A stretch of 64,000 bases of DNA, from positions 868,001-932,000 of the forward strand of contig CAVOUB010000005.1 of the NCBI GenBank assembly GCA_963699495.1, in the 5' to 3' direction. Each line of letters opens with the position of its first letter. Position 1 is the stretch's first letter. The notes below the pieces were generated by a model. It was not told where the DNA came from. It saw only the letters and a list, made by a program, of their open reading frames with translations, and ran no database searches. Origin of the DNA: JAIBJN01 sp963699495 (GTDB taxonomy: Bacteria > Actinomycetota > Thermoleophilia > Gaiellales > Gaiellaceae). The translations under genes and the position numbers were made by a program. Shown here one piece after another: positions 15,102-23,682 of the stretch.

Positions 15102-16511
15102 GTGGACAGATCCGCCCGACACCTGCGCCTCCTGACCGAGACGATCGCCGCGGTGAACTCGACCCTCGACCTCGACGAGGTGTTCGACCTGATCGCCCAC
15201 AAGGTGGCCGAGGCGCTCGAGACCGACGCGTGCTTCGTGTACCTGTACGACGAGACGGCGAACGAGCTCGTCCTGCGGGCGTCCTACGGCACGCGGGTGG
15301 AGGACATGACTCGCGTGCCCAAGATGCGCCCCGGGGAGGGGATCACGGGCACCGCGGCGGCGGAGCGCGCGCCCGTGATGATCCCGCGCGAGGCCCACCT
15401 GGATCCTCGTTTCAAGCAGTTCCCGAACCTGCGCGAGGCGCACTACCAGTCGATCCTGGCCGTCCCGATCCTCGCCCGCGACCGCCTCGAGGGCGCCTTG
15501 AACGTCCGCACCGAGGCTCCACGAGAGTTCACCGGCGACGAGATCGACCTGCTCATGGCGATCGCCGGCCAGGTGGCACAGGCCATCGAGAACGCAAAGC
15601 TCTACGAGCACGCGCAGCGCCGCGTCGCCGAGCTGGAGGCGCTGGCCGCCATCTCGGAGGCGGTCTCGGAGTCGCTCTACCTCGAGGAGTCGCTGGAGGC
15701 GATCGTGAACACGACGATCAAGGCCGTCGACGCAACCGGGGCGGCGCTCGTGCTCCAGGACGGGACGATCGCCTGGCCCGAGGGCCGCGCGGGCGCGCAC
15801 GCCGTCCGTTACCCGCTCCGCTGGAAGGGCCGCCAGGTCGGCGAGCTCGTCTGCGACCGCGACACGCCGTTCACGGAGGAGGAGCGGCGCCTGCTCGCCT
15901 CGATCGCCAGGCAGGCCGCCGTTGCGCTCGAACACGGGCGCGCGGTGCTCCGCGGCGTCCTCGCCCAGGAGATCCACCACCGGGTCAAGAACAACCTCCA
16001 GACGGTCGCGTCGCTGCTTCGCCTGCAGGCGGCGAGCGCCGACGCGATCGACCCGCGCAAGGCGCTCGGGGACTCCGTCAACCGCATCCTCGCCATCGCC
16101 GCAGTGCACGAGGTGCTCACGGAGCGCCGCGATGACGACGTCGACCTCGGTGACCTGGTCGAGCGCCTGCGCTCCATGCTCGTTCAGGGACTCGGCGCCG
16201 GAAAGCACGTCACCTCGCAGCTGGAGTCGGTCTCGCTGCACGGCGAGCGCGCGACCGCCCTCGCGCTCGTCTTCTGCGAGCTGCTCGGGAACGCGCTCGA
16301 GCACGGCGGCGACGAGGTGCGGGTCGAGCTCGGGCGTGCGAACGGCGGCGTCCTTCTGACTGTTGCCGACAACGGCTCCTGGGACGACGAGGCGCGGGAG
16401 GGCACGGGGCTCTCGATCGTGCGCGCCCTCGTCCGCGAGGAGCTCGACGGCGAGCTCTCGCTCCGTTCGAACGGCGGCCTACGTGCCGAGGTCGCGTTCC
16501 CGGCCGCCTAG
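15102..16511 (+). CDS. pdtaS: PdtaS-like cytoplasmic sensor histidine kinase (GAF, GAF/PAS-like, HisKA_2)
   Basis: About 469 aa from the GTG at 15102; another in-frame GTG at 15069 would add 11 residues, and neither has a good Shine-Dalgarno sequence. An N-terminal GAF domain (LLTETIAAVNSTLDLDEVFDL to VAQAIENAKLYE) is followed by a second, smaller sensory domain (residues about 185-285). Then comes a HisKA_2-type dimerisation box, EIHHRVKNNLQTVASLLRLQ, with the phospho-His near residue 300, and an HATPase with CELLGNALEHGG and DNGSW. There are no membrane segments. This architecture with a downstream ANTAR regulator matches mycobacterial PdtaS/PdtaR, a system in which the regulator binds nascent RNA to prevent termination. 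It diverges from the multi-PAS kinase with about 50 bases between them. Confidence 0.85.
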   Translation: MDRSARHLRLLTETIAAVNSTLDLDEVFDLIAHKVAEALETDACFVYLYDETANELVLRASYGTRVEDMTRVPKMRPGEGITGTAAAERAPVMIPREAHLDPRFKQFPNLREAHYQSILAVPILARDRLEGALNVRTEAPREFTGDEIDLLMAIAGQVAQAIENAKLYEHAQRRVAELEALAAISEAVSESLYLEESLEAIVNTTIKAVDATGAALVLQDGTIAWPEGRAGAHAVRYPLRWKGRQVGELVCDRDTPFTEEERRLLASIARQAAVALEHGRAVLRGVLAQEIHHRVKNNLQTVASLLRLQAASADAIDPRKALGDSVNRILAIAAVHEVLTERRDDDVDLGDLVERLRSMLVQGLGAGKHVTSQLESVSLHGERATALALVFCELLGNALEHGGDEVRVELGRANGGVLLTVADNGSWDDEAREGTGLSIVRALVREELDGELSLRSNGGLRAEVAFPAA

Positions 16512-16696
16512 CCGACGACGAGGACGATGAGCGCCCCGATCACTACGAATTACGCGCGCGTTTTTGGGAGACCCACCTCCCCGACCCATGGCCTGAGCCT
16601 AACGCCCGCCGGCGCGCTCATGGCGCGCACGACCGTGTCGAGATCGTGCCGGGTCATCCTGCCCCTGCACGGCCCCCGCAACCCGGGGAGCGACCG

Positions 16697-17266
16697 ATGA
16701 GAATCCTGGTCGCCGAGGACGAGACGATCATCCGCCTCGACCTCCGCGAGATCCTGGAGCGCGCGGGCTTCGAGGTCTGCGCCGAGGCCCGCGACGGGGA
16801 GGAGGCGGTCGAGCTCGCCCTGAGCGAGAAGCCGGACCTCGCGATCCTCGACGTCAAGATGCCCCGCCTCGACGGCATCGAGGCCGCCCGGCGCATCCTC
16901 GGCGAGCGGCCGATCCCGATCGTCATCCTCACCGCCTACGGCCAGGACGAGCTCGTCTCGCGGGCCGTCGAGGCGGGCGTCTTCGGCTATCTCGTCAAGC
17001 CGTTCCGCGAGACCGACCTGCTGCCGGCGATCCACGCGGCGCGGGCCCGGCACGCCGAGCTGCAGGCCCTGCGGGAGGAAGCGGAGTCGCTCTCCGAGGC
17101 GCTCGCGACCCGCAAGATCGTCGAACGGGCAAAGGGTCTCCTCATGGCCCGCGAGGGGCTCAGCGAGGAGGACGCATTCACCCGACTCCGCCGCGCGAGC
17201 CAGGTCTCCGGGCGGCCGATGCGGGTCGTGGCCGAGGCGCTCATCGCCACCTTCGGCGAGAGCTGA
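16697..17266 (+). CDS. pdtaR: ANTAR-domain response regulator (PdtaR-like)
   Basis: A 189-aa protein. Receiver domain at residues 1-115: VAEDETIIRLDLREIL, phosphoacceptor D52 in LAILDVKMPRLDG, IVILTAYG and GYLVKPF with K101. A helical linker (LQALREEAESLSEAL) leads to an ANTAR domain at about 125-180: RKIVERAKGLLMAREGLSEEDAFTRLRRAS. ANTAR domains bind paired RNA hairpins and act as antiterminators. The ATG at 16697 has GGGGAG eight bases upstream. The kinase partner is most likely the HisKA_2 kinase 185 bases upstream on the same strand. I did not find a convincing paired-hairpin target in this window. Confidence 0.9.
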   Translation: MRILVAEDETIIRLDLREILERAGFEVCAEARDGEEAVELALSEKPDLAILDVKMPRLDGIEAARRILGERPIPIVILTAYGQDELVSRAVEAGVFGYLVKPFRETDLLPAIHAARARHAELQALREEAESLSEALATRKIVERAKGLLMAREGLSEEDAFTRLRRASQVSGRPMRVVAEALIATFGES

Positions 17267-17283
17267 GGGCGGCCACCAGGAGG

Positions 17284-17886
17284 CTAGGGCCAGGCCGGCC
17301 GGTTCGGGTGGAGGTCGAGCGGTCCGCCGTCGTGGCAGTCGCGGGTGCGATAGTCGGCGGGAAGGGCCGGCTGCACCTCCCGGAGGATGAACGCTGCCAC
17401 CGCGCGTGCATCGTCGGCGCTCGCCCCCAGCCGCATCGCCGTGTCGGCATTGCTCTGCAGCGCATAGCACTGGGTCGCGGCCTCGTCGCGGATGCCGGCG
17501 AGATGCCAGGACTCGTGGGAGAGCACGTTGACCGCGATCGCCGCCTCCCGGACCTTCAACGGGCAGGCGCCGTGCCGGGCGAGGCAGTCGAGGCCGGAGA
17601 CGCCTCCGTGCAGGAAGCGGCGAAGCGTCTTGCAGGTGTCGCTCGAGAGCTTGGCCTCGTTGGCCGGCTTCCCGTCGGGTGAGAAGACGACCGAGCCGTC
17701 CTGTGCCGAGACCTCGGTGAGTGTCGCGAGGGTTCCGGGGCACGCGATGCCCACGTCCCGCCCGGCGATGACGGCGGCGACCTTTGCAAGCTTCGCCTCG
17801 TCCTGCTCGAGGTTGCGGTGTGGGCCGAAGTAGAACGCGAGGCCGGCCAGGGCAGCCAGGCAGGCGAGGATCCGCGTCGCCGTCAT
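17284..17886 (-). CDS. Exported HExxH-motif protein, putative metalloprotease
   Basis: A 200-aa protein with an N-terminal hydrophobic segment (residues 4-20, TRILACLAALAGLAFYF) that is a signal anchor or signal peptide. The body contains VLSHESWHLAGIRDEAATQCYAL: HESWH fits the HExxH zinc-binding motif, and the downstream Glu/Asp in RDEAATQC could be the third ligand, as in gluzincins. Six or more cysteines (CPGT, CKTL, CLARHGACP, CYAL, CHDGG) suggest disulphides outside the membrane. The family appears to be an uncharacterised actinobacterial one; I know no named member. It lies alone between the ANTAR regulator (convergent) and an ABC-F gene. Confidence 0.65.
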   Translation of the reverse strand: MTATRILACLAALAGLAFYFGPHRNLEQDEAKLAKVAAVIAGRDVGIACPGTLATLTEVSAQDGSVVFSPDGKPANEAKLSSDTCKTLRRFLHGGVSGLDCLARHGACPLKVREAAIAVNVLSHESWHLAGIRDEAATQCYALQSNADTAMRLGASADDARAVAAFILREVQPALPADYRTRDCHDGGPLDLHPNRPAWP

Positions 17887-17936
17887 GCAGAGGAAGTCGG
17901 CAGCTTCCCCGGCTCGCTTGAGAGCCCGGCCCGGAG

Positions 17937-19805
17937 CTAGGAGGACGGTCCGGCGACCTCCTCGAGCAGTGTCTCCCAGCGGGCGAGAAGTGCCTGGAGC
18001 TGCTCGCGCGCCCGCGTGTGCGCGTCGATCGTCTCCGTGTCGGTCCAGTCGGTCGCGAGCTTCTCCTCGAGCCGGGCCACGTCGCGCTCGGCCTGCTCGA
18101 TCTCCGCCTCGATCTCGGCGAGCGGGTCCCCGACGGCCTTCGGCTTGGAGGCAGGCCGAGCCTTGGGCTCCTTCGGCGGGCGCTCCGGCCCGGGCTCCTC
18201 GCGCTCCTCCCGCGCGCGCACCAGGTCGGCCCAGCCCCCGTCGTAGACGCGAACCGTCCCGTCCTCGATCGCCGCCGTCTTCTGCGCGACAGCGTCGAGG
18301 AGAGCGCGGTCGTGGGAAACCAGCAGCACCGTGCCGGGAAAGCCCTCGAGCGCAGCCTCGAGCGTCTCGCGGGAGTCGAGGTCGAGGTGGTTCGTCGGCT
18401 CGTCGAGCATGAGGAAGTTGGCGCCCGAGGTGACGAGGACGGCCAGGCCCAGCCGCCGCCGCTCACCGCCGGACAGGTCGCGCACCTGCTTCATGTGCGC
18501 GTCCCAGCCGGAGAAGAGGAAGCGGCCGAGGAGCGTCTGCGCCTGCGGGCGGGTGAGGCTGGTCATGACCTGGACGCAGTCGAGGACGCTGCCCCGCTCG
18601 TCCAGCTCGAGGCCGTGCTGGGAGAAGTAGCCGACCTCGACGCCGTGGCCGAGCTTGAAGTCCCCAGCCACCGCCTGCTCGAGCAGGGTGGTCTTCCCGC
18701 TGCCGTTCGGGCCGACCAGCGCGACGTGGTCGCCGCGCTCGAGCGCGAAGGTGACGTCGCTGAGCAGGACGCGCCCGGCGACCTCGATCTGCTCGTGCTC
18801 GAGGACGAGGACGTCGCGCCCGCTCCGCTTCGGCTCGGCGAAGTCGAAGCCGAGACCCCGTGTCTTGCGCGTGAGGAGCGCGGCCTCCGATGCGGCCTCG
18901 TCCTTCTCCGTCGTGAGACGGCGAATCTGGGTCAGCTTGGCCTGCGCCTGCTTCGCCTTGCTCTTCTTGTACCGGAAGCGCGCCACGAAGCGCTCGAGCC
19001 GCGCGATGTCGCCGGCGACGCGGTCCGCGGTCTTCTGCGCGTGCACCGCCCGCTGCGCCTTCTCCAGGCGCCAGACGTGCCAGGGCCCGGGGAAGTAGGT
19101 GGCGCGGCCGGCCTCCAGCTCGAGCGTGGCGTTGGTCACCGCCTCGAGGAACCAGCGGTCGTGGGCGACGATCATGCAAGCCGCGTCGAGCGAGGACAGC
19201 TCGCGCTCGAGCCATTCGAGGCTCGCGACGTCGAGATGGTTGGTGGGCTCATCGAGGAGGATCAGGTCGGGGTCGCCCGCGAGGGCGCGTGCGAGCGAAG
19301 CCCGGGTGATCTCCCCGCCGGAGAAGGTCGAGAGCGGCCGGTCGAAGTGGTTGTCCTCGAAGCCGAGGCCGCGCGCGACGGCGCCCGCGTGGTCGCGCCA
19401 GCCGTAGCCTCCGGCGTGCTCCAGCCGGGCCTGCGCCCGCGCGTAGGCCGCGAGCGTCGCCGCGTCGTGGTCGCCGCCGGCCATCGCCTGCTCGAGGCGC
19501 GCGAGCTCCCGTTCGGTCGCGACCAGGTCCGAGGCGCCCGAGAGGATGTACTCCCGCAGGGTCAGGTTGCGGTCGAGCGGCGGTCGCTGGTCGTGGAGCG
19601 CGATCCGCGTGCCCTTCTCGACGACGAGCTCGCCGCCCTCGATCGAGGTCTCGCCCATGAGCATCCGCATGAGGGTCGTCTTACCCGCGCCGTTGGGGCC
19701 TGCGAGCGCCAGGCGGTCCCGGCGCTCGAGCTTGAACGAGACGCCGTCGAAGAGGAGGTTGCCGGCGAACTCCTTGCGCAGGTTGGAGGCGATGACCACG
19801 GCCAT
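17937..19805 (-). CDS. ABC-F family ATPase
   Basis: A 622-aa soluble protein with two ABC ATPase domains and no membrane segments. The first domain has Walker A GPNGAGKTTL (about 35-44), signature FSGGEITRASLARAL and Walker B LILLDEPTNHLDVASLEWLE. Between the domains is the P-site tRNA-interaction linker, rich in Arg, Lys and Gln (ARFRYKKSKAKQAQAKLTQI). The second domain has GPNGSGKTTL, LSGGERRRLGLAVL and FLMLDEPTNHLDLDSRETLE. A charged coiled coil (AEIEAEIEQAERDVARLEEKLATDWTD) ends the protein, as in Uup and related members. ABC-F proteins act on the ribosome to relieve stalls or protect from antibiotics; which subgroup this is would need a tree. Confidence 0.9.
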   Translation of the reverse strand: MAVVIASNLRKEFAGNLLFDGVSFKLERRDRLALAGPNGAGKTTLMRMLMGETSIEGGELVVEKGTRIALHDQRPPLDRNLTLREYILSGASDLVATERELARLEQAMAGGDHDAATLAAYARAQARLEHAGGYGWRDHAGAVARGLGFEDNHFDRPLSTFSGGEITRASLARALAGDPDLILLDEPTNHLDVASLEWLERELSSLDAACMIVAHDRWFLEAVTNATLELEAGRATYFPGPWHVWRLEKAQRAVHAQKTADRVAGDIARLERFVARFRYKKSKAKQAQAKLTQIRRLTTEKDEAASEAALLTRKTRGLGFDFAEPKRSGRDVLVLEHEQIEVAGRVLLSDVTFALERGDHVALVGPNGSGKTTLLEQAVAGDFKLGHGVEVGYFSQHGLELDERGSVLDCVQVMTSLTRPQAQTLLGRFLFSGWDAHMKQVRDLSGGERRRLGLAVLVTSGANFLMLDEPTNHLDLDSRETLEAALEGFPGTVLLVSHDRALLDAVAQKTAAIEDGTVRVYDGGWADLVRAREEREEPGPERPPKEPKARPASKPKAVGDPLAEIEAEIEQAERDVARLEEKLATDWTDTETIDAHTRAREQLQALLARWETLLEEVAGPSS

Positions 19806-19839
19806 GCCCCAATGGTGGCATGGCCGTCACCTGCGCGCC

Positions 19840-20775
19840 TTACGCCGCGGAAGTGCTGACCGCCTGCTCCCGCGCGCGCTCCGCGCCGAGGGCGAGGCTC
19901 GCCTTCGCCGTGACCAGGTGGTACAGGATGAGGAGCTGGACGAGCGCCAAGGATTCCGACCGGTGCAGCTCGGTGCCGAGCGTGAACTCGCCGAGGCGCT
20001 CGGAGCGGAGGTGGCTGGCGAAGTGCATGCGCTCCCAGATCGCCTCCTCGATCTCCATCGCATGGGCGCGACCCATCCTGCCCGGGATGCGCACGTGCCA
20101 CTCGTTCCCGCGCTCCTCGAGGCTGATCCCACCCTCGTCGTCGATGAACGGCGAGAGATCCGGGTGCTCGAGGGTCGGCCTGAGCAGGAGCTCGGCGTCG
20201 AGGAGCTCGTCGTTGGCTATGCCGTCCTGGAGGAAGGACACGACGATGTCCGCGTAGCGGTGCTGCGGCCTGATGAAGGCCTCCGAGTCGGCCTCGCGGC
20301 GGTCGAGCTCGCTGAGGACCTCGTCGGTCGTGTAGCCCCGCCGTGAGCAGTCGCGCCCGACCTTCCACTTGCGCCGCAGATCCTCCGGAGGGGCCAGGAA
20401 GACGCGGACGTCGTAGTTTCGGCGGATCTCCTCCGTGTGGTAGCCGAGCAGGCCCTCGACGACCGCGAACTGCGCGGGCGCGACGTAGACGGGAGGACCG
20501 AACGAGCCGTCGGTGTGCCGGTAGACCGGCTTGAGGATCGGCTTCCCGGCGCGGAGGTGGGCCAGGTCCTGGGTCATGATGTCGACGTAGTTGCACGCCG
20601 GATGGAGGGGCGTGATCCCCCGCTCAGCGCGCTGCTTGCGGTCGAACCGGTGGTAGTCGTCCGTGCAGACGTGGTTCACGGCGTCGTCGCCGAGTGCGCG
20701 GACGAGTCCGCGCGTGATGGTCGTCTTGCCCGCGGCCGAGTCGCCGACCACGCCGAGGATGATGGGCCTGGGCAC
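19840..20775 (-). CDS. prk: Phosphoribulokinase
   Basis: A 311-aa enzyme that makes ribulose 1,5-bisphosphate from ribulose 5-phosphate and ATP, supplying RuBisCO. Walker A GDSAAGKTT (residues 11-19), CTDDYHRFDRKQR with the catalytic Asp, and VVEGLLGYH (Walker B-like) are visible. The pattern around the first 200 residues (ITPLHPACNYVDIM, WKVGRDCSRRGYT, FIRPQHRYADIVV) is closer to the cyanobacterial/plant class II type than to the class I enzyme usually found beside red-type RuBisCO. Starts at a GTG with GAGGTGG upstream. It is the last gene of rbcL-rbcS-cbbX-prk, 3 bases after cbbX. Confidence 0.93.
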   Translation of the reverse strand: MPRPIILGVVGDSAAGKTTITRGLVRALGDDAVNHVCTDDYHRFDRKQRAERGITPLHPACNYVDIMTQDLAHLRAGKPILKPVYRHTDGSFGPPVYVAPAQFAVVEGLLGYHTEEIRRNYDVRVFLAPPEDLRRKWKVGRDCSRRGYTTDEVLSELDRREADSEAFIRPQHRYADIVVSFLQDGIANDELLDAELLLRPTLEHPDLSPFIDDEGGISLEERGNEWHVRIPGRMGRAHAMEIEEAIWERMHFASHLRSERLGEFTLGTELHRSESLALVQLLILYHLVTAKASLALGAERAREQAVSTSAA

Positions 20776-20778
20776 TGC

Positions 20779-21681
20779 TCAAGCCACCTCCTCGTCGGTG
20801 AACACCCGGCTTCGGAGCAGGTCTTCGGGCTCGATGAGCATCAGCTGGCGCCGGCTCAGCGTGCCGCCGTTGTCGAAGAGGCGGTTCGCCTGCCGCAGCC
20901 GCGCCCGGTCGATGGCGTTCCGGACGCTGCGCGCGTTCGCAAAGCGCGGCCGCTGCATGCGGCGCTCGATGTACTGCCGGAAGACGCCCTCGGCCTCGTC
21001 GGAGAGCTCGTATGCCTGGTGCTCGAGGATCAGCTTCGCGATCTGCAGGAGCTGCTCGGCGGTGTAGTCCGGGAACTGCAGGTGGTGTGCGATCCGGGAC
21101 GACATCCCCGGGTTCGAGCCGAAGAACTGGTCCATCCGGTCCTTGTAGCCCGCGAGGATCACGACCACCTTGTCGCGGTCGGCCTCCATCACCTGCAGCA
21201 GGATCTCGATCGCCTCCTGCCCGTAGTCGCGCTCGTTCTCGGGCCGGTGCAGGTAGTAGGCCTCGTCGATGAAGAGGACGCCGCCGTAGGCGCGCTTGAG
21301 AACCTCCTTCGTCTTCGGGGCCGTGTGGCCGACGTACTGGCCGACGAGATCGTCGCGGGTCACCGAGACGAGGTGGCCCTTGTCGATGTAGCCGAGGCCC
21401 TGGAGGATCCTGGCCATCCGGAGCGCGACGGTCGTCTTCCCGGTACCCGGGTTGCCGGTAAAGCACATGTGGAGCGACGGGCGGTCGGCCGCCAGTCCCG
21501 CCTCGAAGCGGAGCTTGTCGATCACGAGCAGCGCGGCGATCTCGCGAATTCGCGTCTTCACCGGCTCGAGCGCCACCAGATCACGGTCGAGCTCGTCCAG
21601 GACGCCCTGGACGTTCGACTCCCAGAGGACCTCGTCGATGTCCCACCCGTCCTGGATGGGGGCGAGTTGCTGCTCGGTCAC
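20779..21681 (-). CDS. cbbX: Red-type RuBisCO activase CbbX
   Basis: A 300-aa AAA+ ATPase that remodels inhibited RuBisCO by pulling on the large-subunit C-terminus. Walker A GNPGTGKTT (75-83), pore loop YVGHTA (116-121), Walker B VLFIDEAYYL (D139/E140), sensor 1 VVILAGYKDRM and the arginine-rich C-terminal lid are intact. The length and sequence fit CbbX/CfxQ of red-type form I RuBisCO. Starts at a GTG overlapping the rbcS stop (GTGA). Its presence in the operon independently supports the red-type assignment of rbcL. Confidence 0.96.
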   Translation of the reverse strand: MTEQQLAPIQDGWDIDEVLWESNVQGVLDELDRDLVALEPVKTRIREIAALLVIDKLRFEAGLAADRPSLHMCFTGNPGTGKTTVALRMARILQGLGYIDKGHLVSVTRDDLVGQYVGHTAPKTKEVLKRAYGGVLFIDEAYYLHRPENERDYGQEAIEILLQVMEADRDKVVVILAGYKDRMDQFFGSNPGMSSRIAHHLQFPDYTAEQLLQIAKLILEHQAYELSDEAEGVFRQYIERRMQRPRFANARSVRNAIDRARLRQANRLFDNGGTLSRRQLMLIEPEDLLRSRVFTDEEVA

Positions 21682-22130
21682 AGCTCTCCGTTCCCGTTTC
21701 CCCCGGCGCCGTAGCGCCGGCCGGGTGGACGGTCGGCGGCGTAGGGGCTCAGCGTGTAGCGAATCTGGCGGTCCGACTTCTCCTGGCGCTCCAGGCGGAA
21801 ACCGGGCTCGTCGGCCGGGCGGTTGACGATGAAGCTGAGTGCGGTCGTCTGCCGGCCGAGACTGCGGTCGTAGGCGCCGACCTTCACGTAGCGGTCGGGA
21901 TGGGCCTCGCGGCAGGCGCGCACCTCACGCATGGCGATGTCGACCTGATCCGGTTCCAGGTCGAAGAGCGGCGGGCCCCACATGTCCCAGTACGTGTTGC
22001 GCGGGTGGGGATCGTCGGTGTGCTCGACCAGGATCGCCCAGCCGTGCCCGAGCGCGTAGGCGATCTGCGCCTCGATCTCGTCGTCCGTGAAGTCGGGAAG
22101 GAAGGAGAACGTGCCTTGGGTGACGCGCAT
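21678..22130 (-). CDS. rbcS: RuBisCO small subunit (red-type)
   Basis: A 150-aa small subunit. The N-terminus TQGTFSFLPDFTDDEIEAQI and GWAILVEHTDDPHPRNTYWDMWG match the CbbS fold. The C-terminal extension after SFIVNRP (EPGFRLERQEKSDRQIRYTLSPY) is the beta-hairpin tail typical of red-type small subunits, which fills the central solvent channel of the L8S8 enzyme. It lies 10 bases after rbcL and overlaps cbbX. The last 20 residues are Gly/Asn-rich and probably disordered. Confidence 0.95.
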   Translation of the reverse strand: MRVTQGTFSFLPDFTDDEIEAQIAYALGHGWAILVEHTDDPHPRNTYWDMWGPPLFDLEPDQVDIAMREVRACREAHPDRYVKVGAYDRSLGRQTTALSFIVNRPADEPGFRLERQEKSDRQIRYTLSPYAADRPPGRRYGAGGNGNGEL

Positions 22131-22140
22131 CGAGGGCCTC

Positions 22141-23601
22141 TCAGTAGCCGACGGTCGGGGTCAAGGCGAAGTCGGGCGTGTCCGTCGACTCGAAGTCGAA
22201 CGTGATGTCCTTCCAGATCTCGAGTGCGGCGTCGAGCTCGGGGCAGCCCCTGGCCGCCTTCTCCAGGATGTCGGGGCCCTCCTGGTAGTAGTCCCTGCCC
22301 TCGTTCCGGGCCTGGATCATGGCCTCGACCGCGACGCGGTTTGCGGTCGCACCGGCGGCGATCCCCATCGGGTGGCCGATCGTGCCGCCGCCGAACTGGA
22401 GGACGACGTCCTCGCCGAGGTAGTGCAGGAGCTGGTGCATCTGGCCCGCGTGGATGCCGCCGGAGGCAACCGGCATGACGCCGGGAAGCGACGCCCAGTC
22501 CTGGTCGAAGTAGATTCCGGTCTCCGGGCTCGCCGGCACGAAGTTCTCCCGCAGCGTGTCGTAGTAGCCCTTGATCATGTGGGGGTCGCCCTCGAGCTTC
22601 CCGACGACGGTGCCCGCGTGCAGGTGATCGACGCCCAGGAGGCGGCACCACTTGGCCAGCACGCGGAAGCTGACGCCGTGGGTCTTCTGGCGCGTGTACG
22701 TCCCGTGGCCGGCGCGGTGCAGGTGGAGGAGGACGCCGTTCCGGCGCGCCCACCGGGACATGGACGTCATCGCCGTGAAGCCGACGGTCAAGTCCATCAT
22801 CACGATGACGCTGCCGATCTCCTTGGCGAACTCGGCGCGCTCGTACATCTCCTCCATCGAGGCCGCTGTCACGTTCAGGTAGTGGCCCTTGACCTCCCCC
22901 GTCTCGGCGGAGGCGCGGTTCACGGCCTCCATCGCGAAGAGGTAGCGGTCGCGCCAGCGCATGAACGGCTGGCTGTTGATGTTCTCGTCGTCCTTGGTGA
23001 AGTCGAGCCCGCCGCGGAGAGCCTCGTAGACGACTCGCCCGTAGTTCCTGGCCGAGAGGCCGAGCTTGGGCTTCGTGGTCGCGCCGAGGAGGGGCCGGCC
23101 GAACTTGTCCAGGTACTCGCGCTCCATGACGATCCCGTGCGGCGGGCCCTGGAAGGTCTTGACGTACTCGGTGGGGATGCGCAGGTCCTCCAGGCGGAGC
23201 GCCTTCAAGGCCTTGAAGCCGAAGACGTTGCCGATGATCGACGAGGTCAGGTTGGCGATCGAGCCTTCCTCGAACAGATCGAGGTCGTAGGCGATCCGCG
23301 CGATGTACTGGTTCTCGGCCCCGGGCACCGGCTCGACCTCGTAGGCCTTTGCCTGGTAGTGCTCGTGGGCGGTAAGCCGGTCGGTCCAGACCACGGTCCA
23401 CGTCGCGGTGGAGGACTCGCCCGCGACGGCCGCGGCCGCCTCGATCGCGTCGACGCCCGGCTGCGGGGTGATCCGGAACGCGGCCAGGACGTCGGTGTCC
23501 TTCGGCTCGTAGTCCGCGTCGTAGTAGCCCATCTCGGCATACGGCGTCACCCCCGCCGACCAGCGGCCCTTCTTCGGAGCTCCTTCAGCCGCCTGCGCCA
23601 T
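22141..23601 (-). CDS. rbcL: RuBisCO large subunit, form I red-type
   Basis: A 486-aa catalytic subunit that carboxylates ribulose 1,5-bisphosphate. All active-site segments are present: TKPKLG (K177/K179), the carbamylated lysine K203 in GLDFTKDDENINS, the metal ligands following it, HRAGHG, loop 6 GTVVGKLEGD with K335, and SGGIHAGQM. The sequence is of the red-type clade (forms IC/ID/IE); which one cannot be told by eye. The ATG at 23601 has no Shine-Dalgarno sequence but lies 6 bases after TACCGT on the minus strand, suggesting a leaderless mRNA. It is first in the operon, divergent from the LysR-type regulator at 23683. Confidence 0.97.
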   Translation of the reverse strand: MAQAAEGAPKKGRWSAGVTPYAEMGYYDADYEPKDTDVLAAFRITPQPGVDAIEAAAAVAGESSTATWTVVWTDRLTAHEHYQAKAYEVEPVPGAENQYIARIAYDLDLFEEGSIANLTSSIIGNVFGFKALKALRLEDLRIPTEYVKTFQGPPHGIVMEREYLDKFGRPLLGATTKPKLGLSARNYGRVVYEALRGGLDFTKDDENINSQPFMRWRDRYLFAMEAVNRASAETGEVKGHYLNVTAASMEEMYERAEFAKEIGSVIVMMDLTVGFTAMTSMSRWARRNGVLLHLHRAGHGTYTRQKTHGVSFRVLAKWCRLLGVDHLHAGTVVGKLEGDPHMIKGYYDTLRENFVPASPETGIYFDQDWASLPGVMPVASGGIHAGQMHQLLHYLGEDVVLQFGGGTIGHPMGIAAGATANRVAVEAMIQARNEGRDYYQEGPDILEKAARGCPELDAALEIWKDITFDFESTDTPDFALTPTVGY

Positions 23602-23682
23602 GCGAGGACGGTAGAGGCAGCAAGTAGAAGTAGCAAATGAAGATTTCGGAGATACACATAAGGATTGCTCTATAGTTAGGCC
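23602..23682. promoter_or_regulatory. Divergent rbcL/cbbR promoter-operator region
   Basis: This 81-base region is clearly AT-richer than its surroundings. Plus strand: TATAGT at 23671-23676, 6 bases before the GTG of the LysR gene. Minus strand: TACCGT at 23613-23608, 6 bases before the ATG of rbcL. Both look like -10 boxes of leaderless transcripts. LysR regulators usually bind such a divergent gap at T-N11-A sites; several TNA triplets are present but I cannot single out the operator. Confidence 0.6.
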
